Assembly: GCA_028869395.1 (NCBI GenBank)
Contig: JAGWSE010000165.1
Location: 1 to 15,089 of the forward strand
From: Alphaproteobacteria bacterium
Lineage (GTDB): Bacteria; Pseudomonadota; Alphaproteobacteria; Caulobacterales; Caulobacteraceae
Length of the DNA stretch: 15,089 nucleotides
Direction: 5' to 3'
Part shown: positions 5,624-13,865 of the stretch, in pieces
Numbering within the stretch: position 1 is the first letter of the stretch
Layout of the letters: each line of letters begins with the position of its first letter
Position numbers and translations under genes: made by a program
The notes under the pieces: generated by a model
What the model saw: the letters and a program-made list of their open reading frames with translations, nothing else
What the model was told of the DNA's origin: nothing
The model's database searches: none

Positions 5624-8452
5624 CTAGCGTGCGACGCTGGCCCTGGCGCGCTGCAAATTGGCGCGCCGCCCCGCGGCGGCCTCGACGTCGGGCTCGGCCA
5701 GCGCGGACAGGACGGCCCCCCGAACGGCGTTGCGGCGCCTCGCGTCGGCGATCTTCGACCCGTCGGCGCCGACCACATAAAAGGCGTCGACCGCGCGTTC
5801 CCCATAGTTGTCGATATGGGCCGAGACGATGGACAGCCCCGCGTCGGAAAGGCTCTTTGCCAGGGCGGCGAGCAGGCCGGGGCGGTCGCGCCCGGAGGCC
5901 TCAACCACGGTCGCGGTCTCGGATGCCTCGTTGTCGAAGGTAACGGAGGGCGTGATGTCGAAGGCTGCGCTGCGGCCAAGGTCGGATTGCCGTCGCGGTT
6001 CGCGCGCCACGGGCTCGCCGCGGGCCGCCGCCTCCAGGGCCCGCGCCAGCCGCTCCAGCGCGCGCGGGTCCTGCACGCCATAGGGCTCGCCGGTCACGTC
6101 CTGCACGTAGAACACGTCAAGCGCCTGCCCGGTCCGGGAGGTGAAGACCCGTGCGCCCACGACGTTGGCGCCGGCTCCCGTGATCGCGGCCGCGAGGTCG
6201 ACGAACAGGCGAGGACGGTCGGCGGCGGCCACCACGACCTCGGAGGCCGTCAGGTCGCCTCGAATGCGGCCCTCCGCAGCCGCGCCATGCGCGGCCATCG
6301 CCCGAGCGGCGAGATGGGCATGGCGAAGGACCTCGTCCTCAGGGAAGGCCGTGAAGTAAGCGTCTTCCATGGCGTCGCCCCAGGACTCCGCCTGAGGGTC
6401 CGCCTTGGCCAGCCGGACGCGGGCGTCGTAGGCGGCGTTTTCGAGGTAGCGCCGCAGCGCCGCGGCTGCGGCCTCCGAGCCCCGCCCGCCTCGGAAGACC
6501 GCTTCGGTCGCCCGATAGAGCTCGCGCATGAGCTGACCCTTCCAGCCGTTCCAGACGCCGGGCCCCACCGCCCGGATGTCGGCGACGGTCAGCACCAGGA
6601 GCAGGCGCAGCCGCTCCGGCGTCTCCACGATGCGGGCGAAGTCGGCGACTGTCCGCGGATCGGAGACGTCGCGCTTCTGGGCGTAGTCGCTCATCACCAG
6701 GTGATGTTCGACCAGCCAGGCCACGAGCTCGATCTTGGATCGCTCGAGGCCCAGGCGTTCGCAGGCCGCGCGGGCGGCGCGGGCTCCGGCCTTCTCCTGG
6801 CCGCCCGCCCCGCCCTTGCCTGTGTCATGAAGCAGCATGGCAAGGAACAGGGCTTCCTTGTCTTCGATCAGCGGCATCATGGAGGTAGAGAGCGGGTGGT
6901 CGTCGGCGAAGCGTCCCCGGGCGATCTCCGCGATGACGCCAACGGCCCGCAGCGTGTGCTCGTCCACCGTGTACGAGTGGTACATGTTGAACTGCATCTG
7001 CGCGACGATGCGGCCGAACTCGGGAATGAAGCGGCCAAGCACGCCCGCCTCGGTCATCAAGGTCAGGGTGCGCTGCGGGTCGCGTCCGCGCGCCAGGATG
7101 TCCAGGAAGACCTTGGCGGCGTGACGGTCGCGCCGCACGGCGGAGGTGATCAGCGCCGCTTCGCGGGTGGCCGCAGTGAACGCGTCGGGATGCAGATCCA
7201 GGTTCCGTTCGTCCGCGAACTTGAACAGCCGCAGCAGGTTCACCGGATCGCGCTGGAAAACCTCGGCGCCGTCCACGTCCAGGCGTCCGCCCATCTCGTG
7301 AAAGCCGGGCACGTCGAGCGGCTTGCGCTTCTGGCGGCGACCGGGCAGCAGCCGCGACAGGCCCTTGGGCGCGCTCTTCACTTGCTCCGCTTCGAGCTTG
7401 GCGGCGAAAACGCGGGTCAGCGCGCCCACCTCCTTGGCGATCAGGAAATAGCGCCGCATGAACCGCTCGACGGCGGGATTGTCGGGCCGGTCGCCGTAAC
7501 CCATCCGACGGGCGATCTCCGGCTGCAGGTCGAAGGTCAGCCGCTCCTCGGGGCGTCCGGTGGCGAAATGCAGATGGGAGCGCACGGCCCACAGAAAGTC
7601 GAAGGCGCGGATGAAGGTCCGGACCTCGCGGCCCGTGAACATCTCGAGCTGCAGCACCTTCTCGATGTTCTCGCCGGGATGCAGGTACTGGGCGATCCAG
7701 AAGAGGGTGTTGAGGTCGCGAAGGCCGCCCTTGCCCTCTTTGACGTTGGGCTCGACCATGTAGCGGCTGGCCCCGGCCCGGGCGTGGCGCTCGTCGCGCT
7801 CCCGGAGCTTGGCGGCCACGAATTCCGCGCCCGTGCCCTTCACGACCTCGGCCTGGAAGCGCTTGACGAGTTCGCCGGCCAGCGCCTCGTCGCCGGTCAG
7901 GCGGCGCGCCTCCAGGATGGAGGTCCGGATCGTGAAGTCCTCACGCGAGAGCTTGATGCACTCCTCGACCGTTCGCGAGGCGTGGCCGACTTTGAAGCCC
8001 AGGTCCCACAGGGCGTAGAGCATGAACTCGATCACACTCTCCACATGGGCGGTCTGCTTGTAGGGACGCAGGAACAGCAGGTCGATGTCGGAGAAGGGCG
8101 CCAGCGTGCCCCGGCCGTAGCCGCCGACGGCCATCAGCGCCAGCCGCTCGCCCTCCGTCGGATTGCGGGCGCGGAACACGTGGACGGTGGTGAAGTCGTA
8201 GAGCGCGGTGATCACCTCGTCGGTGACGCCCGACAGGAGGCGGGCTGTCTCGATACCGCCGGCCCCGTTCTCCAGCCGCTCCTTGGCGATCATGCGGCCG
8301 CGGAACAGGGCGGCCTTGAGGATCTCCAGCGCCGCCTTGCGCTGGGTGGTCTCGTCGCCCAGGTGCTCGAGCGCCGCGGCCGAAAGCTGGGCGCGCAGCT
8401 TCACACCGTCGACGACGTACTCCAGGCGGGTGGGCTTGAGGCGAGGGGGCAT
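5624..8452 (-). CDS. glnD: GlnD, bifunctional [protein-PII] uridylyltransferase/uridylyl-removing enzyme
   Basis: Glutamine-sensing enzyme that adds UMP to PII proteins when nitrogen is short and removes it when nitrogen is plentiful, thereby setting glutamine synthetase and NtrBC activity. The 942-aa product has the full four-domain layout. The nucleotidyltransferase domain carries GGYGRGTLAPFSDIDLLFL (110-128). The HD phosphohydrolase domain has H499 and LLHDTGKG with H542-D543, followed by VEHHLVMS (581-588). Two ACT domains lie at about 735-800 (ASEVVVAAADRPRLFVDLAAAI) and 848-920 (TVVEASGRDRPGLLAALAKSL). All catalytic motifs look intact. The start is ATG 8452-8450, giving MPPRLKPTRLEYVVDGVKL, with no clear Shine-Dalgarno. 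It opens the eight-gene minus-strand run and is followed after 9 nt by murJ. Confidence 0.97.
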   Translation of the reverse strand: MPPRLKPTRLEYVVDGVKLRAQLSAAALEHLGDETTQRKAALEILKAALFRGRMIAKERLENGAGGIETARLLSGVTDEVITALYDFTTVHVFRARNPTEGERLALMAVGGYGRGTLAPFSDIDLLFLRPYKQTAHVESVIEFMLYALWDLGFKVGHASRTVEECIKLSREDFTIRTSILEARRLTGDEALAGELVKRFQAEVVKGTGAEFVAAKLRERDERHARAGASRYMVEPNVKEGKGGLRDLNTLFWIAQYLHPGENIEKVLQLEMFTGREVRTFIRAFDFLWAVRSHLHFATGRPEERLTFDLQPEIARRMGYGDRPDNPAVERFMRRYFLIAKEVGALTRVFAAKLEAEQVKSAPKGLSRLLPGRRQKRKPLDVPGFHEMGGRLDVDGAEVFQRDPVNLLRLFKFADERNLDLHPDAFTAATREAALITSAVRRDRHAAKVFLDILARGRDPQRTLTLMTEAGVLGRFIPEFGRIVAQMQFNMYHSYTVDEHTLRAVGVIAEIARGRFADDHPLSTSMMPLIEDKEALFLAMLLHDTGKGGAGGQEKAGARAARAACERLGLERSKIELVAWLVEHHLVMSDYAQKRDVSDPRTVADFARIVETPERLRLLLVLTVADIRAVGPGVWNGWKGQLMRELYRATEAVFRGGRGSEAAAAALRRYLENAAYDARVRLAKADPQAESWGDAMEDAYFTAFPEDEVLRHAHLAARAMAAHGAAAEGRIRGDLTASEVVVAAADRPRLFVDLAAAITGAGANVVGARVFTSRTGQALDVFYVQDVTGEPYGVQDPRALERLARALEAAARGEPVAREPRRQSDLGRSAAFDITPSVTFDNEASETATVVEASGRDRPGLLAALAKSLSDAGLSIVSAHIDNYGERAVDAFYVVGADGSKIADARRRNAVRGAVLSALAEPDVEAAAGRRANLQRARASVAR

Positions 8453-8524
8453 GGCCGCGCGACATATAGGCGAATTCGGCGCATCGCGCGCGGGGGGACA
8501 ATCCCTCGCTTCTCGGCGCCCGAC
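8453..8524 (-). other. Gap between the yeiH-like gene and glnD
   Basis: 72 bp before glnD. On the minus strand it holds TATATG (8467-8462), 10 nt before the ATG, a possible -10 element without a matching -35 at 17 nt. It also holds a short GGGA-TTG-TCCC hairpin (8505-8495) without a U-run and the 8-bp palindrome CGAATTCG (8471-8478). A GACTC (GANTC-type) site at 8522-8526 overlaps the upstream stop codon. No element is convincing alone; a glnD promoter is expected here. Confidence 0.3.
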
Positions 8525-9556
8525 TCAGCCGAGATGCGCGAGCCGCACGAGACCGAGCGCCAGCACGCCCAGCATGACGAGCGACAGGGTGGCCACGGTG
8601 GTGACCCGCGCGCCCGCTTTGGCGACCGCCCGCACGTCGACGCCGAGGCCCAGCGCCGCCATCGAGACCACCGTCAAGACATTCGCGGCGCTTCCGGCCG
8701 GCTTCACGATCAGATCCGGCAGGAGGCCTGCCGAGCGGAGCCCGAGCAGCGCCAGGAAAGCCAGGATGAACCAGGGCGCCAGTCGCGTCAGCGACGGCCG
8801 CTCTCCACCGGCGCCGCCGCGGCGCCGCGCGATCCAGGAGAGCACCACCACCACGGGGCCCAGCATCAGCACCCTGACCAGCTTGACCAGCGCACCCACC
8901 TGGGCGGAAAGCCGGCTCACCGGCACGGTGGCGGCGAGCACCTGTGGCACCGCATACACGGTCAGGCCCGCGAACGCGCCGTAGGCGCGCGGCGTCAGGG
9001 CGAGCGCCGCGCCGATCAGGGGAAGTATGAGCACCACCGCCACGCCCAGCAGCGCCGTGTAGGCGATCGAAGCCGAAACATCCTCGCTTTCGGCCCCGAT
9101 CACGGGTGCGACCGCCGCAATGGCGGAGTTGCCGCAGATCGAGTTGCCGCAGGCCACGAGGGCGGCCATGCGGTGCGGAAGGCGTAGAAGCCGGCCCAGC
9201 GCATAGCCGCCCGCGACCCCGGCCATGACCAGTCCGGCGACGCCCGCGAGCAGGAGGGGCCCCATCCCGAGCACCGCGCGACCGCTGATCGTCGCGCCCA
9301 GCAGGGCCACGGCCACTTCGAGCAGTGTCTTGGCGCTAAAGCCAATTCCCGCCGACCAGAGCGGCGCGGGCGTCCAGACGGTGCGCACCACCGTTCCGAG
9401 CAGGATCGCCAAAACCAGGGCCTCGAGCCAGGCGCGGCCGGTCAGCCGGACTTCGGCCTGCTGGAGGAAGACCGCGGCGACCGAGACAACCGCGCACAGC
9501 AGCACGCCCGGCAAGAGCCGCGGCGCCTGTTTCGCGAGCTGGGCAATACGGACCAT
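8525..9556 (-). CDS. YeiH/YeeH-type membrane protein, putative sulfate exporter family
   Basis: 343-aa integral membrane protein of the UPF0324 (Cons_hypoth698) family, often annotated as putative sulfate exporter; transport substrate is not established for this protein. About ten hydrophobic segments alternate with short polar loops. The family signature is ALVACGNSICGNSAIAAVAPVIGA at about 132-155, followed by AGLTVYAVPQVLAATVPVS (196-214) and LVKLVRVLMLGPVVVVLSW (223-241). The start is ATG 9556-9554; MVRIAQLAKQAP is a short basic cytoplasmic end before the first segment. It is divergent from a LysR regulator across 79 bp, the same arrangement as yeiE-yeiH in enterobacteria, where the regulator controls the transporter gene. 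Codon style matches the neighbours. Family confidence is high; substrate confidence is low. Confidence 0.9.
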   Translation of the reverse strand: MVRIAQLAKQAPRLLPGVLLCAVVSVAAVFLQQAEVRLTGRAWLEALVLAILLGTVVRTVWTPAPLWSAGIGFSAKTLLEVAVALLGATISGRAVLGMGPLLLAGVAGLVMAGVAGGYALGRLLRLPHRMAALVACGNSICGNSAIAAVAPVIGAESEDVSASIAYTALLGVAVVLILPLIGAALALTPRAYGAFAGLTVYAVPQVLAATVPVSRLSAQVGALVKLVRVLMLGPVVVVLSWIARRRGGAGGERPSLTRLAPWFILAFLALLGLRSAGLLPDLIVKPAGSAANVLTVVSMAALGLGVDVRAVAKAGARVTTVATLSLVMLGVLALGLVRLAHLG

Positions 9557-9635
9557 CGGCTCTCATCGCCCGAGGCCGCTTATCAATCCAACGAATTCAT
9601 CCTATAAGTTTGATCAACAAAGTCGATTAAAAGAC
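9557..9635. promoter_or_regulatory. Shared AT-rich promoter/operator region of the yeiH-lysR pair
   Basis: A strikingly AT-rich stretch (about 9579-9635) in GC-rich DNA. It contains dyads typical of LysR-type sites: the perfect palindrome TTGATCAA (9610-9617), CTTAT (9579-9583) paired with ATAAG (9604-9608), and ATCAA (9582-9586) paired with TTGAT (9610-9614). The palindrome lies about 55-60 bp upstream of the transporter start codon, a usual distance for LysR activation sites. It also lies just past the candidate -10 of the regulator gene, which fits autorepression. Binding is inferred. Confidence 0.55.
9580..9608 (+). promoter_or_regulatory. Candidate promoter of the LysR regulator gene
   Basis: TTATCA (9580-9585) and TATAAG (9603-9608) are spaced by 17 nt: four of six and five of six matches to the -35 and -10 consensus. 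The expected transcript start is near 9615, giving a leader of about 20 nt. It overlaps the dyads that would bind the regulator. Confidence 0.5.
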
Positions 9636-10505
9636 ATGACCCTTGAACAATTGCGGATCTTCGTCGAGGTCGCCGAGCGGCTGAACATGACCCGTGCGGC
9701 CGAGGCGCTGAACCTCACGCAGTCGGCGGTCAGCGCGGCGGTGGCCGCACTCGAGGCCCGTCATGGCGCGCGACTGTTCGAGCGGGTCGGCCGCCGGGTC
9801 GAGCTTTCCGAGGCGGGCGAGGCCTTTCTGCCGGAGGCGCGCGCGGTGCTCGACCGGGCTGAGGCCGCGGAGCGGGCGCTCGACGATCTGGCGGGGTTGC
9901 GGCGCGGACGCCTCGCCATCGCCGCCAGCCAGACGGTCGCCAGCTACTGGATCGCCCCGCGTATGGCCCGCTTCGCCCAGGCGCACCCTTCGGTGGCCAT
10001 GCAGCTCCTGGCCGGCAACACTTCCCAGGGCGCGGAGGCAGTGCTGGCCGGCGCGGCGGACCTCGCCTTCGTGGAAGGCCAGGTGGACAATCCGGAGCTC
10101 GCGCGCACGCCGGTGGACGCCGACACGCTTGGGCTCTACGTGGCGCCTACTCATCCCCTCGCCGGCCGCGTCGTGGGCCTCTCCGAAGCGCGCGCCGCGA
10201 CCTGGGTGCTGCGCGAGCCGGGCTCCGGCACGCGGGCCCACTTCGAGCGGGCGCTCGCCGCTCGGGGGCTCGCGCCTCAGGCGCTCTACGTCCGGCTGGA
10301 GACACCCTCCAACGAGGCGGCGCTCGGGGCGGTCGAGGGTGGCGGACTGGTCACGGCGGTGTCCGATCTCGCCGCCGCGGCGCTCGCCGGCATGGGGCGG
10401 GTGGTCCGCCTCGGTTTCGAAATCCCGCCGCGCGAGTTCGCGCTGCTGACCCATCGCCAGCGCCATCGCAGTCGCGCGGCGCAAGCCTTCCTGCAGGCGC
10501 TCTAG
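9636..10505 (+). CDS. LysR-type transcriptional regulator (YeiE-like context)
   Basis: 289-aa LysR-type regulator. The N-terminal winged helix (about 1-60) reads MTLEQLRIFVEVAERLNMTRAAEALNLTQSAVSAAVAALEARHG in outline, with the recognition helix in TQSAVSAAVAALE, then the linker helix. The C-terminal periplasmic-binding-like sensor (about 88-285) contains RGRLAIAASQTVASYWIAPRMARF and WVLREPGSGTRAHFERAL, as in CysB/YeiE-type members. The frame is open far upstream, but the ATG at 9636 gives the canonical LysR N-terminus, so I chose it. It is divergent from the YeiH-like gene and probably controls it. In enterobacteria YeiE senses sulfite; the ligand here is unknown. Its TAG stop overlaps the mutS stop in a shared CTAG (10502-10505). 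Confidence 0.93.
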   Translation: MTLEQLRIFVEVAERLNMTRAAEALNLTQSAVSAAVAALEARHGARLFERVGRRVELSEAGEAFLPEARAVLDRAEAAERALDDLAGLRRGRLAIAASQTVASYWIAPRMARFAQAHPSVAMQLLAGNTSQGAEAVLAGAADLAFVEGQVDNPELARTPVDADTLGLYVAPTHPLAGRVVGLSEARAATWVLREPGSGTRAHFERALAARGLAPQALYVRLETPSNEAALGAVEGGGLVTAVSDLAAAALAGMGRVVRLGFEIPPREFALLTHRQRHRSRAAQAFLQAL

Positions 10506-13189
10506 GCCAGCAGGCCCTTCAGCTTATAGAGCGCGTCCATCGCCTCGCGGGGGCTCATGCCGTCGGGGTCGAGCGCCTTCAGCGCCTCTTCGACGGGGCT
10601 CGGGCCGAATTTCGCCTCCGGCTCGGCCACGGCGGCGAAGAGGGGCAGGTCCTCGAGGTGGGCCGGCGCGCCGGCCTCCCGCTCCAGGCGCTCCAGCACG
10701 TCCCTGGCGCGGGCCACCACGGTTGGCGGAACGCCCGCGAGCTTGGCGACCTGCACGCCGTAGGATCGGTCGGCCGGCCCCGGCCCCGCCTCGTGCAGGA
10801 AGATGAGGTCGCCGTTCCACTCCTTGGCCTTCAGGCTGAGATTGGCGACGTAGGCGAGGCGGCCCTCCAGGGTGGCGAGCTCATGGTAGTGGGTCGCGAA
10901 CAGCGCCCGGCAACGGTTCACCTCGTGCAGGGCCTCGGCGCAGGCCCATGCAATGGCCAGGCCGTCATAGGTGGCGGTGCCGCGGCCGATCTCGTCCAGG
11001 ATCACCAGGCTGCGGGGCGTCGCCTGAGTGAGGATCGCGGCCGTCTCGACCATCTCGGCCATGAAGGTCGAGCGACCGCGGGCCAGGTCGTCGCCCGCGC
11101 CCACGCGGCTGAACAGGCGGTCCACCACGCCGATCCGGAGTCGCCTCGCCGGGACGAACGAACCGGCCTGGGCAAGCACGGCGAGAAGCGCGTTCTGTCT
11201 CAGGAAGGTCGATTTGCCCGCCATGTTCGGGCCCGTAACGACCGCGAGCCGGGCGCCGCCAGCGCCGGTCCCATCGAGGCGGCAATCGTTGGGCGTGAAG
11301 GCGTCGCCCGCGCGCTTGACGGCGGCCTCCACGACCGGGTGGCGGGCGGCTTCTGCTTCGAAGGCGGTGGAGCGGTCGACGACCGGCCGCGCCGCGCCCG
11401 TCTCGTCGGCCCATTCCGCGAGCCCTGCGGCGACATCGAGCCGGGCGGCCGCCTCGGCGGCGGTCTGAATTGCCTGCGCCACGGCGATGGCGGCCTCGCG
11501 CCAGGCCTCGAAGGTCTCGACCTCGATGGCCAGCGCACGCTCGGCCGCCTGGGCGATCTTCGCATCGAGCTCGGCCAGCTCGACCGTCGTGAAACGCACC
11601 TGGTTGGCGAGCGTCTGGCGATGGATGAAGATCGCGTTCAGCGGCGCGGCCATCAGGGGCTCGGCGGCCTTGGCTGTGGTCTCGACGAAGTAGCCCAGCA
11701 CCGCGTTGTGGCGAATCTTCAGCGCCACCTTGCTCTCGGCCGCGAGCCTGGCCTCCAGGTCCAGGATAACGCGGCGGGAGTCGTCGCGCAGCGCACGCGC
11801 CTGGTCGAGCTCGGGGCGGACGCCCGGGGCCACGAAGCCGCCGTCGCGGGCCAGTGACGGAAGGTCCGGGCCGAGGCCCGCCGCCAGCAGGTCGCGCAGG
11901 GACGCGAGATCTCCGTGGAACGCCGGGTTCAGCGCCTGGAGGGCGCCGGCGATCTCCTCCGGCGGCTGGATCAGCGGGTCGCGCGTCGAAGCGAAGAGCG
12001 CGGTCAGCTGCTCGGCGAGGGCGAGCCCGTCGCGCAGCGTGCCAAGGTCGCGCGGACCGCCGCGCCCGAGCGCCAGTCTCGAGAGCGACCGGGCCATGTC
12101 GCCCAGCCCCTTGAGCAGATCGCGCAGGCGTTGGCGCTGGGCGCGGTGCTCCACGAACCAGGCGACCGCGTCGAGGCGTGCGTCGATCGCGGCCGGCTCA
12201 AGCAGCGGGCGGGCGAGACGGGCGGCCAGCAGGCGCGCGCCGGGCGCTGTCACCGTGCGGTCGATGGCGCCCAGGAGCGAACCGTCGCGGGCGCCGGAGG
12301 TGGCGCGCTCGATCTCGAGCGACGACCGTGTCGCCGGATCGATGATCATCACGTCGGCTTCGCCCGCACGGCGCGGGGCGGACAGCGCCGGGAGCCTGCC
12401 GGCCTGGGTGGTCTCCAGATGCGCGGCGATCAGGCCGAGCGCCGAGATCTCCGCGCCCGAGAGCTGGCCGAAGCCGTCGAGGGTCTCCACGCCGTAGAGG
12501 CGCTTCAGTCGTGTCTCCGCGGCGCTGGGCTCGGCGAGCGCCTGGGGCATCGGCTGGACGAAGCCGCCGGCGGCCTTGAGCGCGGCCGAGACCGCTTCGT
12601 CGGCGAACAGGCGATCGGGGACCAGTATCTCCGACGGGCCGAGCGCGGCCAGGGCGGAGGCGAGGCCGGCGACGCCTACGGCCAGGCACTCCACCTCGCC
12701 CGTCGAGAGCTCGACGGCCGCCACCGCGGCGCCGCCAGCCCGCACAGCGACCGCCGCCAGGCGGTTGGCGCCGCGGGCGTCCAGCAAGCCCTCTTCGGTG
12801 AGCGTGCCAGGTGTGACCACGCGCACGAGATCGCGGCGGACCACGGACTTTGAGCCGCGCTTCTTCGCCTGCGCCGGATCCTCCATCTGTTCGCAGACGG
12901 CGACCTTGAAGCCCGCGCGGATCAGCTTGGCGAGGTAGGCCTCGGCCGCGTGGACGGGGACGCCGCACATGGGGATCGGATGGCCGCCATGTTGCCCGCG
13001 GGTCGTGAGGGTAATGCCGAGCGCGGCGTGCGCCTTCTGGGCATCCTCGAAGAACAGCTCGTAGAAGTCGCCCATCCGGAAGAAGACCAGCGCGTCGGGC
13101 TGGCGGGCCTTGGCCTCAAAGAATTGCGCCATGACCGGCGAGGCGCCGGCGGCGGGATCGGTCTCGGGGCTGGGCGCTTGCGCGTTCAT
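10502..13189 (-). CDS. mutS: MutS, DNA mismatch repair protein
   Basis: 895-aa mismatch-recognition ATPase that binds mispairs and recruits MutL. Domain I shows PVMAQFFEAKARQPDALVF followed by the mismatch-reading Phe-X-Glu in GDFYELFFEDA (F42, E44). The ATPase domain has Walker A TGPNMAGKST (652-661), Walker B SLVILDEIGRGT (727-738) and the ATHYHE motif (765-770). The dimer-stabilising helix-turn-helix region is SYGVQVAKLAGVPPTVV (809-825). Walker A has Ala in place of the usual second Gly of GPNMGGKST; the catalytic lysine is kept, so activity is expected. The start is ATG 13189-13187, with no clear Shine-Dalgarno. It converges on the LysR gene with a 4-nt overlap and diverges from a GNAT gene. 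Confidence 0.97.
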   Translation of the reverse strand: MNAQAPSPETDPAAGASPVMAQFFEAKARQPDALVFFRMGDFYELFFEDAQKAHAALGITLTTRGQHGGHPIPMCGVPVHAAEAYLAKLIRAGFKVAVCEQMEDPAQAKKRGSKSVVRRDLVRVVTPGTLTEEGLLDARGANRLAAVAVRAGGAAVAAVELSTGEVECLAVGVAGLASALAALGPSEILVPDRLFADEAVSAALKAAGGFVQPMPQALAEPSAAETRLKRLYGVETLDGFGQLSGAEISALGLIAAHLETTQAGRLPALSAPRRAGEADVMIIDPATRSSLEIERATSGARDGSLLGAIDRTVTAPGARLLAARLARPLLEPAAIDARLDAVAWFVEHRAQRQRLRDLLKGLGDMARSLSRLALGRGGPRDLGTLRDGLALAEQLTALFASTRDPLIQPPEEIAGALQALNPAFHGDLASLRDLLAAGLGPDLPSLARDGGFVAPGVRPELDQARALRDDSRRVILDLEARLAAESKVALKIRHNAVLGYFVETTAKAAEPLMAAPLNAIFIHRQTLANQVRFTTVELAELDAKIAQAAERALAIEVETFEAWREAAIAVAQAIQTAAEAAARLDVAAGLAEWADETGAARPVVDRSTAFEAEAARHPVVEAAVKRAGDAFTPNDCRLDGTGAGGARLAVVTGPNMAGKSTFLRQNALLAVLAQAGSFVPARRLRIGVVDRLFSRVGAGDDLARGRSTFMAEMVETAAILTQATPRSLVILDEIGRGTATYDGLAIAWACAEALHEVNRCRALFATHYHELATLEGRLAYVANLSLKAKEWNGDLIFLHEAGPGPADRSYGVQVAKLAGVPPTVVARARDVLERLEREAGAPAHLEDLPLFAAVAEPEAKFGPSPVEEALKALDPDGMSPREAMDALYKLKGLLA

Positions 13190-13268
13190 GGAATCGCGAA
13201 GGCTAAAGGGCGCCCTGCGTCACGTCAGCCCCTTGCGGCCGCGCCGAACAGCGCCAAGCTGTGGAAGG
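13190..13268. other. Divergent mutS / GNAT intergenic region
   Basis: 79 bp between divergent starts. A GAATC (GANTC-type) site at 13191-13195 lies one base from the mutS ATG. On the plus strand TTGCGG (13232-13237 region) followed after about 17 nt by AAGCTG is a weak promoter candidate for the GNAT gene. No convincing promoter for mutS is seen. Confidence 0.25.
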
Positions 13269-13823
13269 ATGTCGCAATCACGTGGAGAGTCCGTCTCGGT
13301 CCTGATCCTGCCCGCGGGTCCCGCGGACGCCGAGGAGCTGGCGCGCGTGCATGTGCGCGCCTGGCGTGAGACCTACCGCGGCCTGCTTCCCGACGCCTAC
13401 CTCGCCCGAATGAGCGAGGCGGCGTTCACCCGGCGCTTCCGCCGCGCGCTCACCCAGCCGGGTCCCAACGATGTCACCCTCGTCGCGGCGAGCCGCGATG
13501 GGCTGGTGGGCTATGCCGAGGGCGGTCCGTCTCGGGCGGGCGTACCCGACGAGGCGGAGATTGCGACCCTCTACCTGCTGCGCCAGGCGCAGGGGCTGAG
13601 GCTCGGGAGACGCCTGCTGACGGCGGCCGCGCGGGCGCTGGCGGCGCAGGGTGCGAAGTCGCTGGCCATCTCGGTGCTGCGCGACAACATCCGCGCGCGC
13701 GGATTCTATGAGCGCCTTGGCGGTGCGGCCGAGCCGGCCACGATGGAGCGTGGGCCGGGCGGCGCTTTGCTCCATGAGGTGGTCTACCGCTGGCCGGAGA
13801 TCGGCCGGCTGCTCGAGCCCTGA
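13269..13823 (+). CDS. GNAT family N-acetyltransferase, substrate unknown
   Basis: 184-aa acetyltransferase using acetyl-CoA. The N-terminal part ELARVHVRAWRETYRGLLPDAYLA (23-46) is typical of a GNAT subfamily with unknown substrates. The acetyl-CoA loop is IATLYLLRQAQGLRLGRRLL (98-117), with Q-G-L-R-L-G in place of the common Q-G-x-G-I-G. SVLRDNIRARGFYERLGG (135-152) carries the conserved Asn and Tyr of motif B. The frame is open upstream to 13110 within the mutS antisense, but the ATG at 13269 is the first that lies outside mutS and precedes the conserved region closely. The GGAAGG directly abutting it is too close to be a good ribosome site, so the start is not certain. It converges with the SleB-type gene. 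Confidence 0.85.
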   Translation: MSQSRGESVSVLILPAGPADAEELARVHVRAWRETYRGLLPDAYLARMSEAAFTRRFRRALTQPGPNDVTLVAASRDGLVGYAEGGPSRAGVPDEAEIATLYLLRQAQGLRLGRRLLTAAARALAAQGAKSLAISVLRDNIRARGFYERLGGAAEPATMERGPGGALLHEVVYRWPEIGRLLEP

Positions 13824-13839
13824 CGAGTCCGCGGGCTTG

Positions 13840-13860
13840 GCGGCCCTGCTGGCGGGCCGC
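13840..13860. terminator. GC-rich hairpin between convergent stop codons
   Basis: GCGGCCC (13840-13846) pairs perfectly with GGGCCGC (13854-13860) around a 7-nt loop. It lies between the GNAT stop and the stop of the SleB-type gene, where a bidirectional terminator would be expected. There is no U-run on either side, so intrinsic termination is only a possibility. Confidence 0.4.
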
Positions 13861-13865
13861 GGGAT

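Noticed and set aside
5102..9187. A 1361-codon open frame on the plus strand, antisense to glnD and neighbours
   Set aside because: It covers clear glnD, murJ and yeiH-like coding on the other strand, is rich in His, Gly, Arg and Asp as expected of a GC-rich shadow frame, and shows no domain or ribosome site.
9225..9635. N-terminal extension of the LysR protein from an ATG at 9225
   Set aside because: It would run through the yeiH-like gene in antisense and the AT-rich operator; the LysR family starts directly at the 9636 ATG.
10658..11857. A 399-codon plus-strand frame antisense to mutS
   Set aside because: Composition is that of a shadow frame (GGRLGG, HRVV-type repeats) and mutS on the other strand has every catalytic motif.
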